Assembly (NCBI GenBank): GCA_934045905.1
Contig: CAKOGZ010000076.1
Location: 124,001-188,000, forward strand
Direction of reading: 5' to 3'
From: Leuctra nigra
Taxonomy: Eukaryota > Arthropoda > Insecta > Plecoptera > Leuctridae
Length of the DNA stretch: 64,000 nt
The notes below the pieces were generated by a model. That model had not been told where the DNA came from. It made no database searches and saw only the letters and a program-made list of their open reading frames with translations. The position numbers and the translations under genes were made by a program. Below, piece by piece: positions 20,101-29,345 of the stretch; the stretch's first letter is position 1; each line of letters opens with the position of its first letter.

Positions 20101-20775
20101 ATTACCCGCGGTGGGTATAGCGTCAGTCAAACGATTGTCCCGGCAAACTTGTACATTATCGCGTGTAATAACCCACCATTTGAACAATTGGACTCTGGTA
20201 TACGCGCTCGTGTACGTAGCATCGTGCCCGAATCGAGACTCGTGGCCAAGGAGGATAACAAGTATACGACGGTGGGTGATCAGATTACTCAGATGACGTT
20301 TACCGCGTCACCACACTTTAAATACGGGTGGTATGGTGAAGGACTGATTGCTCTGACGCTTGCCATGTGTCTAGCTCTCCCCGAAACTGCCACCGAGGTT
20401 CCCGAGTATAACATCAACAATAGTAAAACGTTCAAGGGGAATCGCATCTTTCACGAATGGCTTTTAAAGTCTGGCCTACGACCAACCGACGATGCTGGTG
20501 ACTATGTGACGTTGGACGAGGTTGAGACGAGCATTAGGAATTACATCAACGACACGCAGTACAACAACAAGACACGAGGGGATATCTTGAATAATACCAT
20601 ACAAGCGTTTACCACAACGTATGGTTCCAATCGAATACTCCTCACGACTCTTGTGGAAATGTATGGTAAGAAGAGCGAGACACGTACAGTGGAACGTGTG
20701 ATTAGTCTCAAGAAACGTCAAAAGAAGGTGGATACTCACAAGTTTGTCTACAACAACCTTTCGTTTAAACAGTAG
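17113..20775 (+). CDS. Primase-SF3 helicase (P143/D5-like replicative helicase)
   Basis: 1220 residues from ATG 17113 (17083 is an alternative start), close to the length of baculovirus P143. N-terminal part: 'VVCFDIDCYE' at about residues 56-65, a DxD-type site of archaeo-eukaryotic primases, plus cysteines 'CKSKTCLGC'. Residues ~260-500 are disordered with 'ITTDEGT' repeats. C-terminal SF3-type ATPase: Walker A 'GGGDSGKTG' (about 925), Walker B 'VCVDEG' (about 974), motif C 'IIACNNPP' (about 1014) and Arg residues in 'GIRARVRS'. It would unwind and prime viral DNA at forks with the DNA polymerase at 23-26 kb. Whether it is orthologous to P143 or to poxvirus D5 needs profile comparison. Confidence 0.85.
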   Translation: MEVPIALLSDSCGDFAWPESFTRRSTIPFDEWDRVLSEYITSSSSDVVVVPFRDRRVVCFDIDCYECKSKTCLGCDPVWFDRVLFNIQKMVGVDGVSIDVGVAKVGCGIHVNIYGVPISERGKEILTQFVNKLVLDESKVKMYLDTAFRRVTIPNSVNDRYSFSTLTRVNGEWQTGVSDFFRALKYKYEPDDTMLDIGTLVTRSLSRFTCGVTVGYKTEYVLICTRLGFTCPKWSQYKSYTLVNITDVTPPKNIEPVPKDPTRAITTDDGTRVTPMSPTMGAITTDEGTRGIENPRVTTDEGTSVIEYPTTSTTTYEGTSVTSIKAPTRLPTPRPPTTKGIAPTPRQTAIVSGNTLRDDVNTVSESLGKVRKPRVDTHRVSKHQDTNSSLHTSEGGSVYSSPSSALPPLPVRLADSRELERSYSSTSSSSNMQSRPVTSQIRLNQVGSHPEFEPPRFLPSLAPLSQSASKRSREVDVALNNKRVRRNNDISFRSIGDSDADILSCSSQMPSDTRPSDARSFEVDSSLQEWAETRAREYVPISIDPEDVECIDPRAVKSLSGIIRNHIQEMGRQHARQLFNHHPNGFQTFDMVLLFRTIMRGNVDPKYDYDCDYKNFTVVYTALTVNSYKECVGQHSLILWEFGRLLFPEGGSAFEEFLTKIHTKFRSMYQAVVSWFSILTAEHIYASLLFAYTCLTLEPKAYRSNGQQTEFDSTPEGAVFYNGYQLCNMVFKVDREMLIYANGLVGEKVDQEFRTMAKNKLKSCANKTQRAILARFHRTWLTHTNLGLLNLTLGIVELHNPLLLVKLSLTLPFHYIPSYLQFNHHARLFIRTACDNLDDIFAAMKRDQREANTRAFADACYEQVEKLCPFDLDDVLLGRFHQMCGALTLLAMVHNYNANGVRFILERFAHALRGDYWKGFVIYSGGGDSGKTGMFNTIMSAFNGIACMVEPADVKCGASKGNDSMNTAAFSAFVCVDEGTYLSPEALKKLTGGGAVITRGGYSVSQTIVPANLYIIACNNPPFEQLDSGIRARVRSIVPESRLVAKEDNKYTTVGDQITQMTFTASPHFKYGWYGEGLIALTLAMCLALPETATEVPEYNINNSKTFKGNRIFHEWLLKSGLRPTDDAGDYVTLDEVETSIRNYINDTQYNNKTRGDILNNTIQAFTTTYGSNRILLTTLVEMYGKKSETRTVERVISLKKRQKKVDTHKFVYNNLSFKQ

Positions 20776-20797
20776 TGTGTGTGTGTGTATTGGGACT

Positions 20798-21154
20798 ATG
20801 TCACGTACGTCACCTCTCACGGGTACGATGTCGGACCTTGCACTCCCCGGTCCCGATTTACGAAGACTACTCGCTCTAAAACTTTATATTCCGGTGGTGG
20901 GATCAGTGTGCAGCGTTGGTGAAAAACACATACTCGGTGCTTTGATGGGTACTGCGGTTAATTCGAATACGACAGATGGTCCCTATGTACAAGTTTTGTA
21001 CTCTGCATATGGTTTCTATCCTAAAACGGTTCAATACGCCGACGCTGCAGTGTTTGGTGTTAACTTGGAAGCGTTTCGTATGAACCCTGTGGTTGATGTA
21101 AAGGAGGATGGAAATTATGTATACAGTGGTGTAGGTTTTACTCAGATTGAATAA
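20798..21154 (+). CDS. Unknown 118-residue protein
   Basis: ATG at 20798, 22 bp after the helicase stop. Compact globular sequence without membrane segments ('LRRLLALKLYIPVVGSVC', 'VQVLYSAYGFYP'). No family recognised. Co-oriented with and very close to the helicase gene, so likely co-expressed. Confidence 0.55.
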   Translation: MSRTSPLTGTMSDLALPGPDLRRLLALKLYIPVVGSVCSVGEKHILGALMGTAVNSNTTDGPYVQVLYSAYGFYPKTVQYADAAVFGVNLEAFRMNPVVDVKEDGNYVYSGVGFTQIE

Positions 21155-21365
21155 GCAAACAATGTATGGTGAAAATGGTTTATTCTCACACTCAGTGAAC
21201 AATGTACAGTGTAAATATATTCATACGCGTCACTATGATGACGAGGCATAACGGTAATGGCTTGTATACATGATCTCACACTCTCAGTGAAATATACAAT
21301 GTAAATATACATGATGTACTTTCTGCTCCATCCGATCCCATCCCACAGCGTGATCGAGCGATGGC

Positions 21366-21956
21366 TCATTTGAGGATCCCATTAGAGTTAATATTTCCAA
21401 ACGGATTTGTAGGTATCTCAATAATTGGTCGATTGTTTGTCACTGGAGTAGTCTCAGCCTTTGTTAGTATGTCACAGTCTGTACAAACGTCAGAAACATA
21501 GTTTGGTTCAGACGTCTCAGGTTCAGTATTTGTACCGTCATCAAACACTGATGGGTGACGATACGCGTAATAGACTAGACAAGCACTCGCGATTAAACCA
21601 CCAGCGATGATTACACTCGGTGAGACATCGTGTAGTCCCTGCTGCCCGTATAAAATCGTGGCGTCATCCAACACGTCTTGGAGGTCGCTAGGTAGGCCTA
21701 TTACCTGGCGTGTAGACATGTTGTACTGGATCGTCGTGGGATAGGTTGTGAGTTGCTCAAACCTGTACAGATCGCGATTCACCTCCAACTCGGGGCGAAT
21801 ATAGGTGTTGTAGTAGTTGTGTAGGAAACGATGGCTCTCGCTAGCATTTGTGAGACGTATGACGTGGGGTGTAGCGTCACTCACCCAGGTATAATCATTG
21901 AGAAACTCTTCACTCGGCATGAGAGGGTTTACGCTCGCTCGCCATAGTTTCATCAT
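21366..21956 (-). CDS. Unknown membrane protein, 196 residues
   Basis: Start taken at the ATG 21956 (ATG 21953 also possible). Globular N-terminal ~125 residues, one transmembrane segment 'VIIAGGLIASACLVYYAY' and a Thr/Pro/Asn-rich tail with 'CTDC'. The start overlaps the end of the upstream minus-strand 89-residue ORF. Function unknown; a C-terminally anchored virion protein is one possibility. Confidence 0.6.
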   Translation of the reverse strand: MMKLWRASVNPLMPSEEFLNDYTWVSDATPHVIRLTNASESHRFLHNYYNTYIRPELEVNRDLYRFEQLTTYPTTIQYNMSTRQVIGLPSDLQDVLDDATILYGQQGLHDVSPSVIIAGGLIASACLVYYAYRHPSVFDDGTNTEPETSEPNYVSDVCTDCDILTKAETTPVTNNRPIIEIPTNPFGNINSNGILK

Positions 21957-22179
21957 CGTATGTGAATAGAGCAAGAGTATCAGGGCTTAATAACTCGTTG
22001 GCCTCGATCGGTAACCACATCTTATACGCGGGAAATTGTGTAGATCCTCGGCTAATGGTGCATCTGAGGAGGAGCTTACCATCAAATCGGAATCCGTCTA
22101 GGTCTTGCACGGTACACATCCCGATAAGTTCCACCAGCTCGTTGCGCGTCATGATGACGTCGAACGACGATGGGAACAT
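21910..22179 (-). CDS. Unknown 89-residue protein
   Basis: ATG at 22179. Contains 'MTRNELVELIGMCTVQDLDGFRFDGKLLLRC', a soluble-looking small domain. Overlaps the next minus-strand gene by ~47 bp in another frame, in the manner of other tight gene pairs here. Upstream, 22190-22450 is a repeat block that may hold its promoter. Confidence 0.5.
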   Translation of the reverse strand: MFPSSFDVIMTRNELVELIGMCTVQDLDGFRFDGKLLLRCTISRGSTQFPAYKMWLPIEANELLSPDTLALFTYDDETMASERKPSHAE

Positions 22180-22189
22180 GATCCTTGGT

Positions 22190-22451
22190 ACTGTGACGTA
22201 GCTCGTAGGTTTGACGTAGGTTGTAGCACTAACTCGATGCTACATACAACTCTCTCTCGTTCCTCTACACCAAAGACTAGATGCTAGGTATCCTATACAC
22301 CACAGACTATAGGACGTCAGAGATTCGTAGGTGCCTACGTCAGAGTTTCTATGTCACGCTACTCAGCACTACGTCAGAGCTTCTATGTCACTACTCAGCA
22401 CTACGTCAGAGCTTCTATCGTCACGCTACTCAGCACTACGTCAGAGCTTCG
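22190..22451. repeat. Tandem CTACGTCAGAGCTTCTATGTCAC repeats
   Basis: Units of 'cactacgtcagagcttctatgtcacgctactcag' repeat at 22313-22450, after an 'gtgacgtagctcgtaggt' pair at 22195-22222. The array ends exactly at the stop of the next minus-strand gene. Confidence 0.7.
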
Positions 22452-23276
22452 CTACACTAGGATCGTGTCTTGAAATGTGAACCGAGACGGGAACGGAGAT
22501 ATGTAATCGTTGAAATGAGCATGGTCGGGATACGTGTTGACTTTATACTTGTTTTGTACGTCAATATGGTATGCTAGGTGTAGGATCTCAATGAAGAAGA
22601 AATGAGCTGCACGTAACTGGGCATGTTCCCATATCTCGTATGTGAACCCGTCTTTTCTATACCCAGATGTCAACGGTTTACAGTTGAGCTTGGGAATGTC
22701 AATGTCGCTGATGGTGACGTCTAGGTCTGTCAGTGAGAGAATACTAGTGAGGAGCTGTGTGTCGACATACACGTCCATCTTGTCGCCCGTGATGGAGAAC
22801 CAAAACGGTTCCGTCTTGTACATGGGTTTCTCTTGCATGACGCAAACCTTTCGCGGTATACTGGGAAAGAACTGGGAAAGTACTGTTAGTGACGTAAGAA
22901 TTATCGAGGTGTAGAACGTTGGTGAAAACTCGAAAAGGTATTTCGACGCGAGCGTGTTGATTAGAATCTGTTCTAGCTCCACTATCGGGTCTCGGTCCAT
23001 CAGCTTGATACCGGGTGGGGATCGCGTCACGTTGCCAGTCTCTGTATGGATGACGATATCAGCGTTGGGGTTATCTAGATCGGCGGCGAGAAAGCTCGGT
23101 CGTGAGTTTGTGTTTAGCGGTCGACTCACTCGCGGTTTCTTTGCTCCTCTCGGGTTATCATCAGGGGGTATACTGTCCAATTCGTTGATGGCTTCCAAGC
23201 TTTGACGTTTACGTTCTTTTCCTTGATGCATCCGAGTGAGGAAATCGGTTGTCGAAAGATTTTGACGTCTACTCAT
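22452..23276 (-). CDS. Unknown 274-residue protein divergent from DNA polymerase
   Basis: ATG at 23276 preferred (an ATG at 23342 adds 22 residues that are antisense to the polymerase). Basic N-terminus ('MSRRQNL', 'KERKRQS', 'GAKKPRVSR'), consistent with a nuclear localisation signal, then a globular C-terminal ~180 residues with 'FYTSIILTSLTVLSQFFPSIP'. Overlaps the polymerase gene start by about 51 bp. Position suggests a replication-linked protein, but no family is recognised. Confidence 0.65.
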   Translation of the reverse strand: MSRRQNLSTTDFLTRMHQGKERKRQSLEAINELDSIPPDDNPRGAKKPRVSRPLNTNSRPSFLAADLDNPNADIVIHTETGNVTRSPPGIKLMDRDPIVELEQILINTLASKYLFEFSPTFYTSIILTSLTVLSQFFPSIPRKVCVMQEKPMYKTEPFWFSITGDKMDVYVDTQLLTSILSLTDLDVTISDIDIPKLNCKPLTSGYRKDGFTYEIWEHAQLRAAHFFFIEILHLAYHIDVQNKYKVNTYPDHAHFNDYISPFPSRFTFQDTILV

Positions 23277-25985
23277 ACTGAATACAAGTTTAGGACACTC
23301 TCTTACTTGGATGGTGTGGGTGGTGAAATTCGATATGATCATCCGTGTATCTTGGTGGTCGGTGTGGTGTGTCGGAAAGAACGGATCGATACGGGTGAGA
23401 GTATACCAGTTGATTATACCGAGTTTGTTAACCGTCTCTTCAAACTACATCTCGATACTATAGGCGATCGATATGTACGACGTCACGTTTCAAAGGGTGA
23501 GTACGAGCTCACGAATCATCGTGTCACAGACACCCTCACAACCCGCCACCGAACCTTCAGCGTATTGTGGTCTATGGAATTTGAGAATTGGAAAGATGTG
23601 ATGCGAGCGTTTCAAAAGTTGGATAAACTACGTCACTTGCACGATCCCTACTTTGGTTTGCCATACATGTGGACCCAAGCTGTAGCTCTGTCCGTTTCGA
23701 AATACCTCTTGTCTTCCGATGTGGATTTTCTCGATCATCACGTGTTTCGACAACACACGACATTCGTTGTAGACGTACCGCTTCCCGATATGCCGAGGGT
23801 GAATCAACCGGGTGAATCTTGGACGGTGGATATGGAGGATATGTTGGATCAAGATCAAACCTTGTCTACGTTGAGTAAACTCCCCATCTTTTCGTGGGAC
23901 ATTGAGTCTGCACCGTTGGGGTGTCGAGACAAATCAATCATGTGTTTGGGTACACGTGCCAATCACAATATCTGTTCGATTGCATGGAGCGTCAACGAGT
24001 GGCTACCCGAAACACAAACTCGAGCCTTTACCATTGCTAGATTCTATTACGTTAGACCTTCCAATCTAACTGAGAACGGTGAGGGTCCCATTGAGGCGCA
24101 TCTACGTCACAGGTATCCAGATATTCCCGATGTCTGTGTGATTCAATGTGAGACGGAACTCGAGCTCTTGCATCGGTTCATTAGCGAGATCCCAAAACGT
24201 GCCATGATTGAGGTGGGTCACAACATTTACGGCTACGATACACCAATGTTGATTCGACGCGCGTTATACTATTGTGCTGATGACGTTTTAAATACCGTAC
24301 ACAAGTTGGGACAGTTTATCATCAAAAACAACCCCGTGTTGGTTTACGCGCTACGTAAAGAGTATATTCCGTTTGATACGATGATTGCTCCGGGTGAACA
24401 GCTCAGCTTGAAAAATCTCGGTACAAAGCTGAAGGTACACAAGGTGAGCAAGCTCGACTTTAACAGCGTCCTCCTACGTCATACGTTTAGTGGGACCGCG
24501 GCGAACCTGCTCACAGACACCTCGCTCGAGACGCAAGATCCGAGTCTGTTGGTGGCCGCCGAGTACAATCTCGCAGACACGTTGGTCCCCGCGGCCTACA
24601 TGATTGAGTTTGATGTACTGGAAAACTGTTTGTCGATTGCATCCATGAGCGGGTGTACCGTGTTGGAGGCTCTCATTTCGGGCACAGGTCCCAAGAATTC
24701 GTTTGCCATCTTTATACATGGGTTGAAGACGCGTATGTTGGGTTCAAGTGGACACAATCAACGGGACGGGACGTTTGAATTCACGCTTCCCTCGAAAGAA
24801 GTTGTGACGCGCAACCTCGACGACATTGTGTACAAGCCGCTCACGAAACAACAAGCGACTAAAACGAACCGTCACACTAGGGTACCAGACCCACCACCGT
24901 TTCCAAACCGAGTCGGGGTCGTACCCACCGGTGCCATCTCGTGGCCTGTGACGCGTGAGAAGACAAAGAGGTTGGTAGAGCGGGGCAAGTTTGACGGAGC
25001 CATCAATTATGCCGTTGTTGGACATCACGATTGGGTGGTCCCGTATGACTTGACGTCAGCATACCCCAACTCGATTTACCAACTGAATTTGAGTCCCGAA
25101 ACGACAACGCTGCTCACCAGCTACGAGCTCGTGTTGTTTATACGCGACTGGACCGAGGAGATATTCTTCAAGCATTTCAAAGTTGTCAGTTTCCTCACTC
25201 ATCGTGACATCACCCGCTACATGTGTACCTGTGGGGATATCCATCACTGTACGTGCACCATCTCGTCTCCCTTGTACTTTGTTGGGTCCATTGCCGATCT
25301 TCACTCACTCTCGGCTAAACATATTCGCTACTTTATCGTGAGCGAACGAAAGCTCGGGTTGGTGCCCGGTACCCTAGCCTACATCATGGAACAGCGAAAC
25401 ATTTACAAAAAGACAAACCAACCACTTCAGTTGGCGTACAAACAGGCTGCGAATAGTCTCTATGGGTACTTGGCGTCAGAGTTTTGTCCTCTCTCGTATC
25501 CAGTATTGAGCGCCCTCACTACAGCAGCCGCTCGCGGTACGCTCCTCATCTTTTCCCAATGTTTGGAACGGATCAATTGCCGCGTCATTTACATGGACAC
25601 GGATTCGTGTTTCATTGTCTTGCCCGATTTCCTACTCGACATTCCCGGTGACGATCTTGCCCTCGATAGGAAAACACGTGGAAACGTGATTTGCAAGTAC
25701 ATCAACAAGTCGTATCTAGACTATTGTCAAACGTACGATCCCAAATCATACATGACGATGGAACAGGAGCGTCTATTCAACCAACTCTACGTCATACGCG
25801 TCAAGAATACCATACAGGTGACTGAATCGACAATCAATGGTGTGACTGTGAAGAAGAGCTCATGGAAGGGTGCAGCTAAACGTAATGACGAGTCGATCAA
25901 AAGTATGCTGAGCGACGTTGTGAGTATGCTGATGGAACGACGCTCACCGCTCACGGTTGAAGAGATCGACAAGATATTTCATCAG
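23226..25985 (+). CDS. dnapol: DNA polymerase, family B, exon 1
   Basis: 920 residues holding all catalytic parts. Exonuclease motifs: 'FSWDIES' (Asp ~225), 'GHNIYGYDTP' and 'YNLADTLVP'. Polymerase motif A 'YDLTSAYPNSIY' (Asp ~608), motif B 'KQAANSLYGY' (Lys ~739), motif C 'YMDTDS' (residues ~789-794). ATG 23226 chosen; an in-frame TTG lies at 23202. The frame stops at 26003, but a CAG|GTTTGT donor at 25985/25986 in phase 0 would join it to a second exon that supplies the thumb and C-terminus. The exon 1 end alone would cut the protein short of the usual C-terminal length. Confidence 0.93.
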
Positions 25986-26121
25986 GTTTGTACCTCAGTG
26001 TGACGTACTTAGGTTCGTCTACGTCACATGCGACAGTCTACGTCACATGGACACTACATGCACAGTCTACGTCACACGTGTCTACGTCACATGGTGCTAA
26101 TTTGTAATTCTCTGTCTACAG
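25986..26121 (+). other. Predicted spliceosomal intron in DNA polymerase gene (136 nt)
   Basis: GTTTGT donor after CAG and 'ctctgtctacag' acceptor with a pyrimidine-rich tract; 'gctaatttg' upstream may hold the branch point. Removal keeps phase 0. Within the intron are several 'ctacgtcaca' units (26018-26093), so the intron is itself an ACGTCA repeat insertion. Confidence 0.7.
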
Positions 26122-26607
26122 GTACAACAACAGCAAACACCCGAACGCTCCAACTTTCGTCGTACAATCAAAGACTACAAGCATAGTGGGGAAATGGCCA
26201 ACTTTCTGAGGATGAGAGCGAATACCCAGGGGCTGAGTCTCGCCGTGGGGAGCATACATCAGTTTATACACGTTGTAGAGGGGAACAACCCTACAAAATG
26301 TTCTCTAGAACTTTACGACAAGTTTGACGAGGACACGCACGAGTTGGGGTTCAATCAATTCCTAACAGCTCAGTGGCCGTCAATCACTGGTTTGTTTAAT
26401 CCTATAGTAATGACACCAAATGACCGCACACAATGGAATCTCAACCTCGTGCGCGCTTTTCGTCAGAGGCAAATCGAAGAGTTTGATCGACGTCACGGTG
26501 TCAACAAGACGATCCATTATGTGGTGGTGGTGAAACAGCGCATCAAACAGATTCCTACCCGGTCCCCACTCGTAAACAATCAGAAAACAAGGTACCTCGA
26601 ATTGTAA
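26122..26607 (+). CDS. dnapol: DNA polymerase, family B, exon 2 (C-terminal part)
   Basis: 161 residues read from 26122 ('VQQQQTPERSNFRRTIK...'). The frame is open from the AG acceptor without any ATG until 26194, so this ORF has no start of its own for its first 24 codons, although these are compositionally like the rest. With exon 1 the polymerase is ~1081 residues. The C-terminus is basic and hydrophobic ('TIHYVVVVKQRIKQI'). If not spliced, it could be a separate 137-residue protein from ATG 26194. Confidence 0.7.
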   Translation, partial: VQQQQTPERSNFRRTIKDYKHSGEMANFLRMRANTQGLSLAVGSIHQFIHVVEGNNPTKCSLELYDKFDEDTHELGFNQFLTAQWPSITGLFNPIVMTPNDRTQWNLNLVRAFRQRQIEEFDRRHGVNKTIHYVVVVKQRIKQIPTRSPLVNNQKTRYLEL

Positions 26608-26883
26608 CCTACGTCACAGTACGCTACGTCAGAGCTACGAGGTACGTCAGACTCGACGAACCACGTCACAGTACGTCACAGTGAGCTACGTCACATTACA
26701 CGAGGTACATCAGACTCGACAAACCTACGAGCGGTACAGTTCAGACTCGACAAACCTACGAGCGTCACCGCGACGAAGCGTCACAGTATGTCCCAGTACG
26801 TGGTACGTCAACGAGCGTCACATTACAACCTACGTCAACTAGCGTCAGATTACATCCTACGTCACAATACGTGCTACGAGACT
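26608..26883. repeat. ACGTCACAGTACG / 'agactcgacaaacctacgagcg' repeat block
   Basis: Between the polymerase and the LRR gene. Units such as 'cctacgtcacagtacg', 'gtacgtcagactcgac' and 'aaacctacgagcg' repeat throughout. An ORF can be read through it into the LRR gene, but a signal peptide begins only at 26884. Confidence 0.7.
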
Positions 26884-27639
26884 ATGAAGATTGTTGTTTT
26901 CATACTGGTACTCTGGAGTGTATCTGTGGGCGGGCAAACGCTACACTATACCGATGAACCACGGTGTATACGTACTGTGAATGGGAACTCTATCCAAGTG
27001 ACGTGTAAAGGTATCGATTATATACCTCTCGGTGGGTACACCCATCTCACCATCACGGGCGGGAACATATCGTTGTACTCGACAACGTTCAACACTATGC
27101 TAGGTATGAAAAAGCTTGCACTAGTGGACTGTAACATTAGCCGTATACCAAGACAAACGTTTACACGACTCGTCATGTTGACCAGTTTGACGCTTGATCA
27201 TAACCTCTTGAATAAAGTACATTTACATTTTTCGTCTCGCGTACATGTCTCGCTAAAACATAATAACATTTCAAAGGTCGGCATCACCGGACCCGTGACG
27301 CGTTTGGATCTCAGCAACAATAACCTGCGAGGTGGAACGCTCAACCTAACACAGTTGACACACCTATACCTGGACCACAATGTACATCTCTCGCCCTCGT
27401 TTACGATGGTGGGACCCGACTTGTCAGCGCTCAGTCTCACCGGTTGCAACTTGTCCAAGCTTCCCAAGATCATGACGCAAGTGTTGGAATACGTCGACCT
27501 AAGAGACAATCCACTACTCGTGTTGGTGGAACTCAATAGCGAGAGATTATTAACGATTTATGCTGATACATGTTTTAGGATACCACATAGAGTGTTGTGT
27601 GATGATGAGGTGTTTGAGGAGATTGTCTGGGACACATGA
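26884..27639 (+). CDS. Secreted leucine-rich-repeat protein
   Basis: 251 residues from ATG 26884. Signal peptide 'MKIVVFILVLWSVSVGGQ', an N-terminal cysteine pair ('PRCIRT...VTCKG'), then about six LRRs with LxxLxLxxN spacing ('LTSLTLDHNLL', 'VTRLDLSNNNL', 'LTHLYLDHN', 'LEYVDLRDNPLL') and a C-terminal cysteine pair ('TCFRI', 'VLCDDE'). No transmembrane segment, so it should be secreted. Extracellular LRRs with cysteine caps are the building block of Toll receptors, so a decoy or inhibitor of Toll-type signalling is a reasonable but untested guess. A related membrane-anchored gene is at 44470. Followed by 'caataaacc' at 27711. Confidence 0.85.
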   Translation: MKIVVFILVLWSVSVGGQTLHYTDEPRCIRTVNGNSIQVTCKGIDYIPLGGYTHLTITGGNISLYSTTFNTMLGMKKLALVDCNISRIPRQTFTRLVMLTSLTLDHNLLNKVHLHFSSRVHVSLKHNNISKVGITGPVTRLDLSNNNLRGGTLNLTQLTHLYLDHNVHLSPSFTMVGPDLSALSLTGCNLSKLPKIMTQVLEYVDLRDNPLLVLVELNSERLLTIYADTCFRIPHRVLCDDEVFEEIVWDT

Positions 27640-28217
27640 CTGGTCTACTCTGGTCGTTTACATTTGAAATATAGACATAATGTATATATTTGCCTAACTA
27701 TGCTTAACCAATAAACCTGTTATAACGTATATGTGAATTACTACTATTCCCGATGCCACTTCCCAAGATCCCCTCACCTCACACAGTATAGGGATTACGT
27801 CACAGCCCTATACTCTTGATTGGTGATCCGTCTCGACCAGTGTATGAGATTCGATACTACTCCATACGTCAGAGCTTCGTACGTCAGAGGTACAATAGCT
27901 CGAGCAGTGTAGACCATACGTCAGAGGGTGGGAGTTTATGGATTCAGAGGTAGTAGAGCAATCAAGTAGTTGTGGATTCTAGCTCGAGCTTGATCGGTAG
28001 CTCGAGTAGTGTATGATATTGAGATACGTCAGAGCTTCGTATCGTGCCTACGTCAGAGTATAGCTCGAGCTAGATAGCGGCTTCATATAAATGTTTGACT
28101 AAACAAGTTCTTGTCAGTGGGTCTGGTCGTCAGCTCAGTTTGTAGTTACGTGAACTCGATCGCTAGCCTTTGTTCACGTGTCTATACCCTGCTGTTTGGG
28201 TTGCGGGTTTGTTCGAC
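27640..28217. repeat. Intergenic region with AGCTCGAGC and ACGTCAGAG repeats and an early-type promoter
   Basis: AATAAA at about 27711; repeat members 'tacgtcagagcttcgtacgtcagaggt', 'agctcgagcagtgtag' and 'gtgggagttta' at 27860-28075. The 3' end contains the TATA-CAGT promoter of the RING gene. No gene seen. Confidence 0.65.
28086..28118 (+). promoter_or_regulatory. TATA box and CAGT initiator of the first RING gene
   Basis: TATAAA at 28086-28091 and TCAGTG with CAGT at 28115-28118, 29 bp apart start to start. This is the arrangement of baculovirus early promoters and of arthropod RNA polymerase II core promoters. The ATG is at 28218, leaving a 5' leader of about 100 nt. Confidence 0.65.
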
Positions 28218-29345
28218 ATGGATCAACATACGTGTGAGGCTCATACGTCAGCTCATACACCTGGCGCTCATACGTCAGGATATGACGTCGTAGAATCAGA
28301 TTATTTGAGATGTAGAGAAGAGTTATTTGACGTGCAAAGAATACCCCAACCACCCGAGGCTCATACGTCAGCTCATACACCCGAGGCTCATACGTCAGCT
28401 CATACACCCGAGGCGTCTACGTCAGCTCATACGTCAGCTCCGTGTATGTTTTCAGACGGGATCCATGTCAGGGGTTTCTGTGACGATCATATGTCAGAGT
28501 TCCGACCTGTGTCTGAAACCGTGGGGGATGAGGCTTGGATACAGAACAAGTTATTTGAGCTGAGAAAGAAAATAAAAGACCAACAATGCGGGGTGCTCCT
28601 AACTACAACTCAGATATTTGGGTCCAGAAATCAAGTAAAGCTAACCAAGATACTTGACATACAAGGGTTATTGGACCTGGTGGAGGACATATTACAATAT
28701 ACCACCCATGACGTAGAAGAGGTTACGGGTATATTCGAAAACATATTACAGAATATCCCATGTGACGTGGTACCAGTAGCCGACTGTGACGTGGTACCAG
28801 TAGAAGCTACAGCGACTAGGAGCGACACGTGGGGAGACTATTTGCCGGAAGACCAAGACGAGAACGTCGAGTCGAGTGATCCCATGGAAACTAACGAAGA
28901 TCGAGAGGACGACGACGCCGAGTCGAGTGAAAGAGGGCCATTCTACGAGGACGACGACGACGACGATGTACCTGATTATGAACCTGAACCTATGTTTGAC
29001 CGTAGATCGGTTATCGATATTGACAAGTTCATAGAGGAGATGGGTGAACACGTCAATGGTACCATGTTACGCAGGATGATACGTCGATCGACAGTGCCAC
29101 GTGTGGATACACCCAAGAGTATCTATTCCGGTCATGTAGAGTGTGGTGTATGTTTCGAGGTTCAAGAGTGTTATAGTATTGCCTATTGCTCTCACTTGTT
29201 TTGCTTAGAGTGCATCTCTCAGTTGGAACCAAAGTGTCCGTGTTGCCGAGCACCAGCGCGCCGTGACGTATGGGTTGCATTGCATAACCTATATCGTGGG
29301 GGCGGGGTTGCTGGGTCCCTGTCTACAACACCTGTACTCGAGTGA
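28218..29345 (+). CDS. RING-finger protein (probable E3 ubiquitin ligase)
   Basis: 375 residues from ATG 28218. N-terminal 'HTSAHTPEA' repeats (28230-28440) are the translated form of the catACGTCAgct DNA motif. The middle is acidic ('EDDDAESSERG', 'YEDDDDDDVPDYEPEP'). The C-terminal RING is C3HC4-like: 'CGVCFE', 'CYSIAYCSHLFCLECI', 'CPCCRAPARR' (about residues 308-350). The conserved segment before it ('MIRRSTVPRVDTP') is shared with the genes at 32550 and 35315. Likely a host-interaction factor acting through ubiquitin. Confidence 0.82.
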   Translation: MDQHTCEAHTSAHTPGAHTSGYDVVESDYLRCREELFDVQRIPQPPEAHTSAHTPEAHTSAHTPEASTSAHTSAPCMFSDGIHVRGFCDDHMSEFRPVSETVGDEAWIQNKLFELRKKIKDQQCGVLLTTTQIFGSRNQVKLTKILDIQGLLDLVEDILQYTTHDVEEVTGIFENILQNIPCDVVPVADCDVVPVEATATRSDTWGDYLPEDQDENVESSDPMETNEDREDDDAESSERGPFYEDDDDDDVPDYEPEPMFDRRSVIDIDKFIEEMGEHVNGTMLRRMIRRSTVPRVDTPKSIYSGHVECGVCFEVQECYSIAYCSHLFCLECISQLEPKCPCCRAPARRDVWVALHNLYRGGGVAGSLSTTPVLE

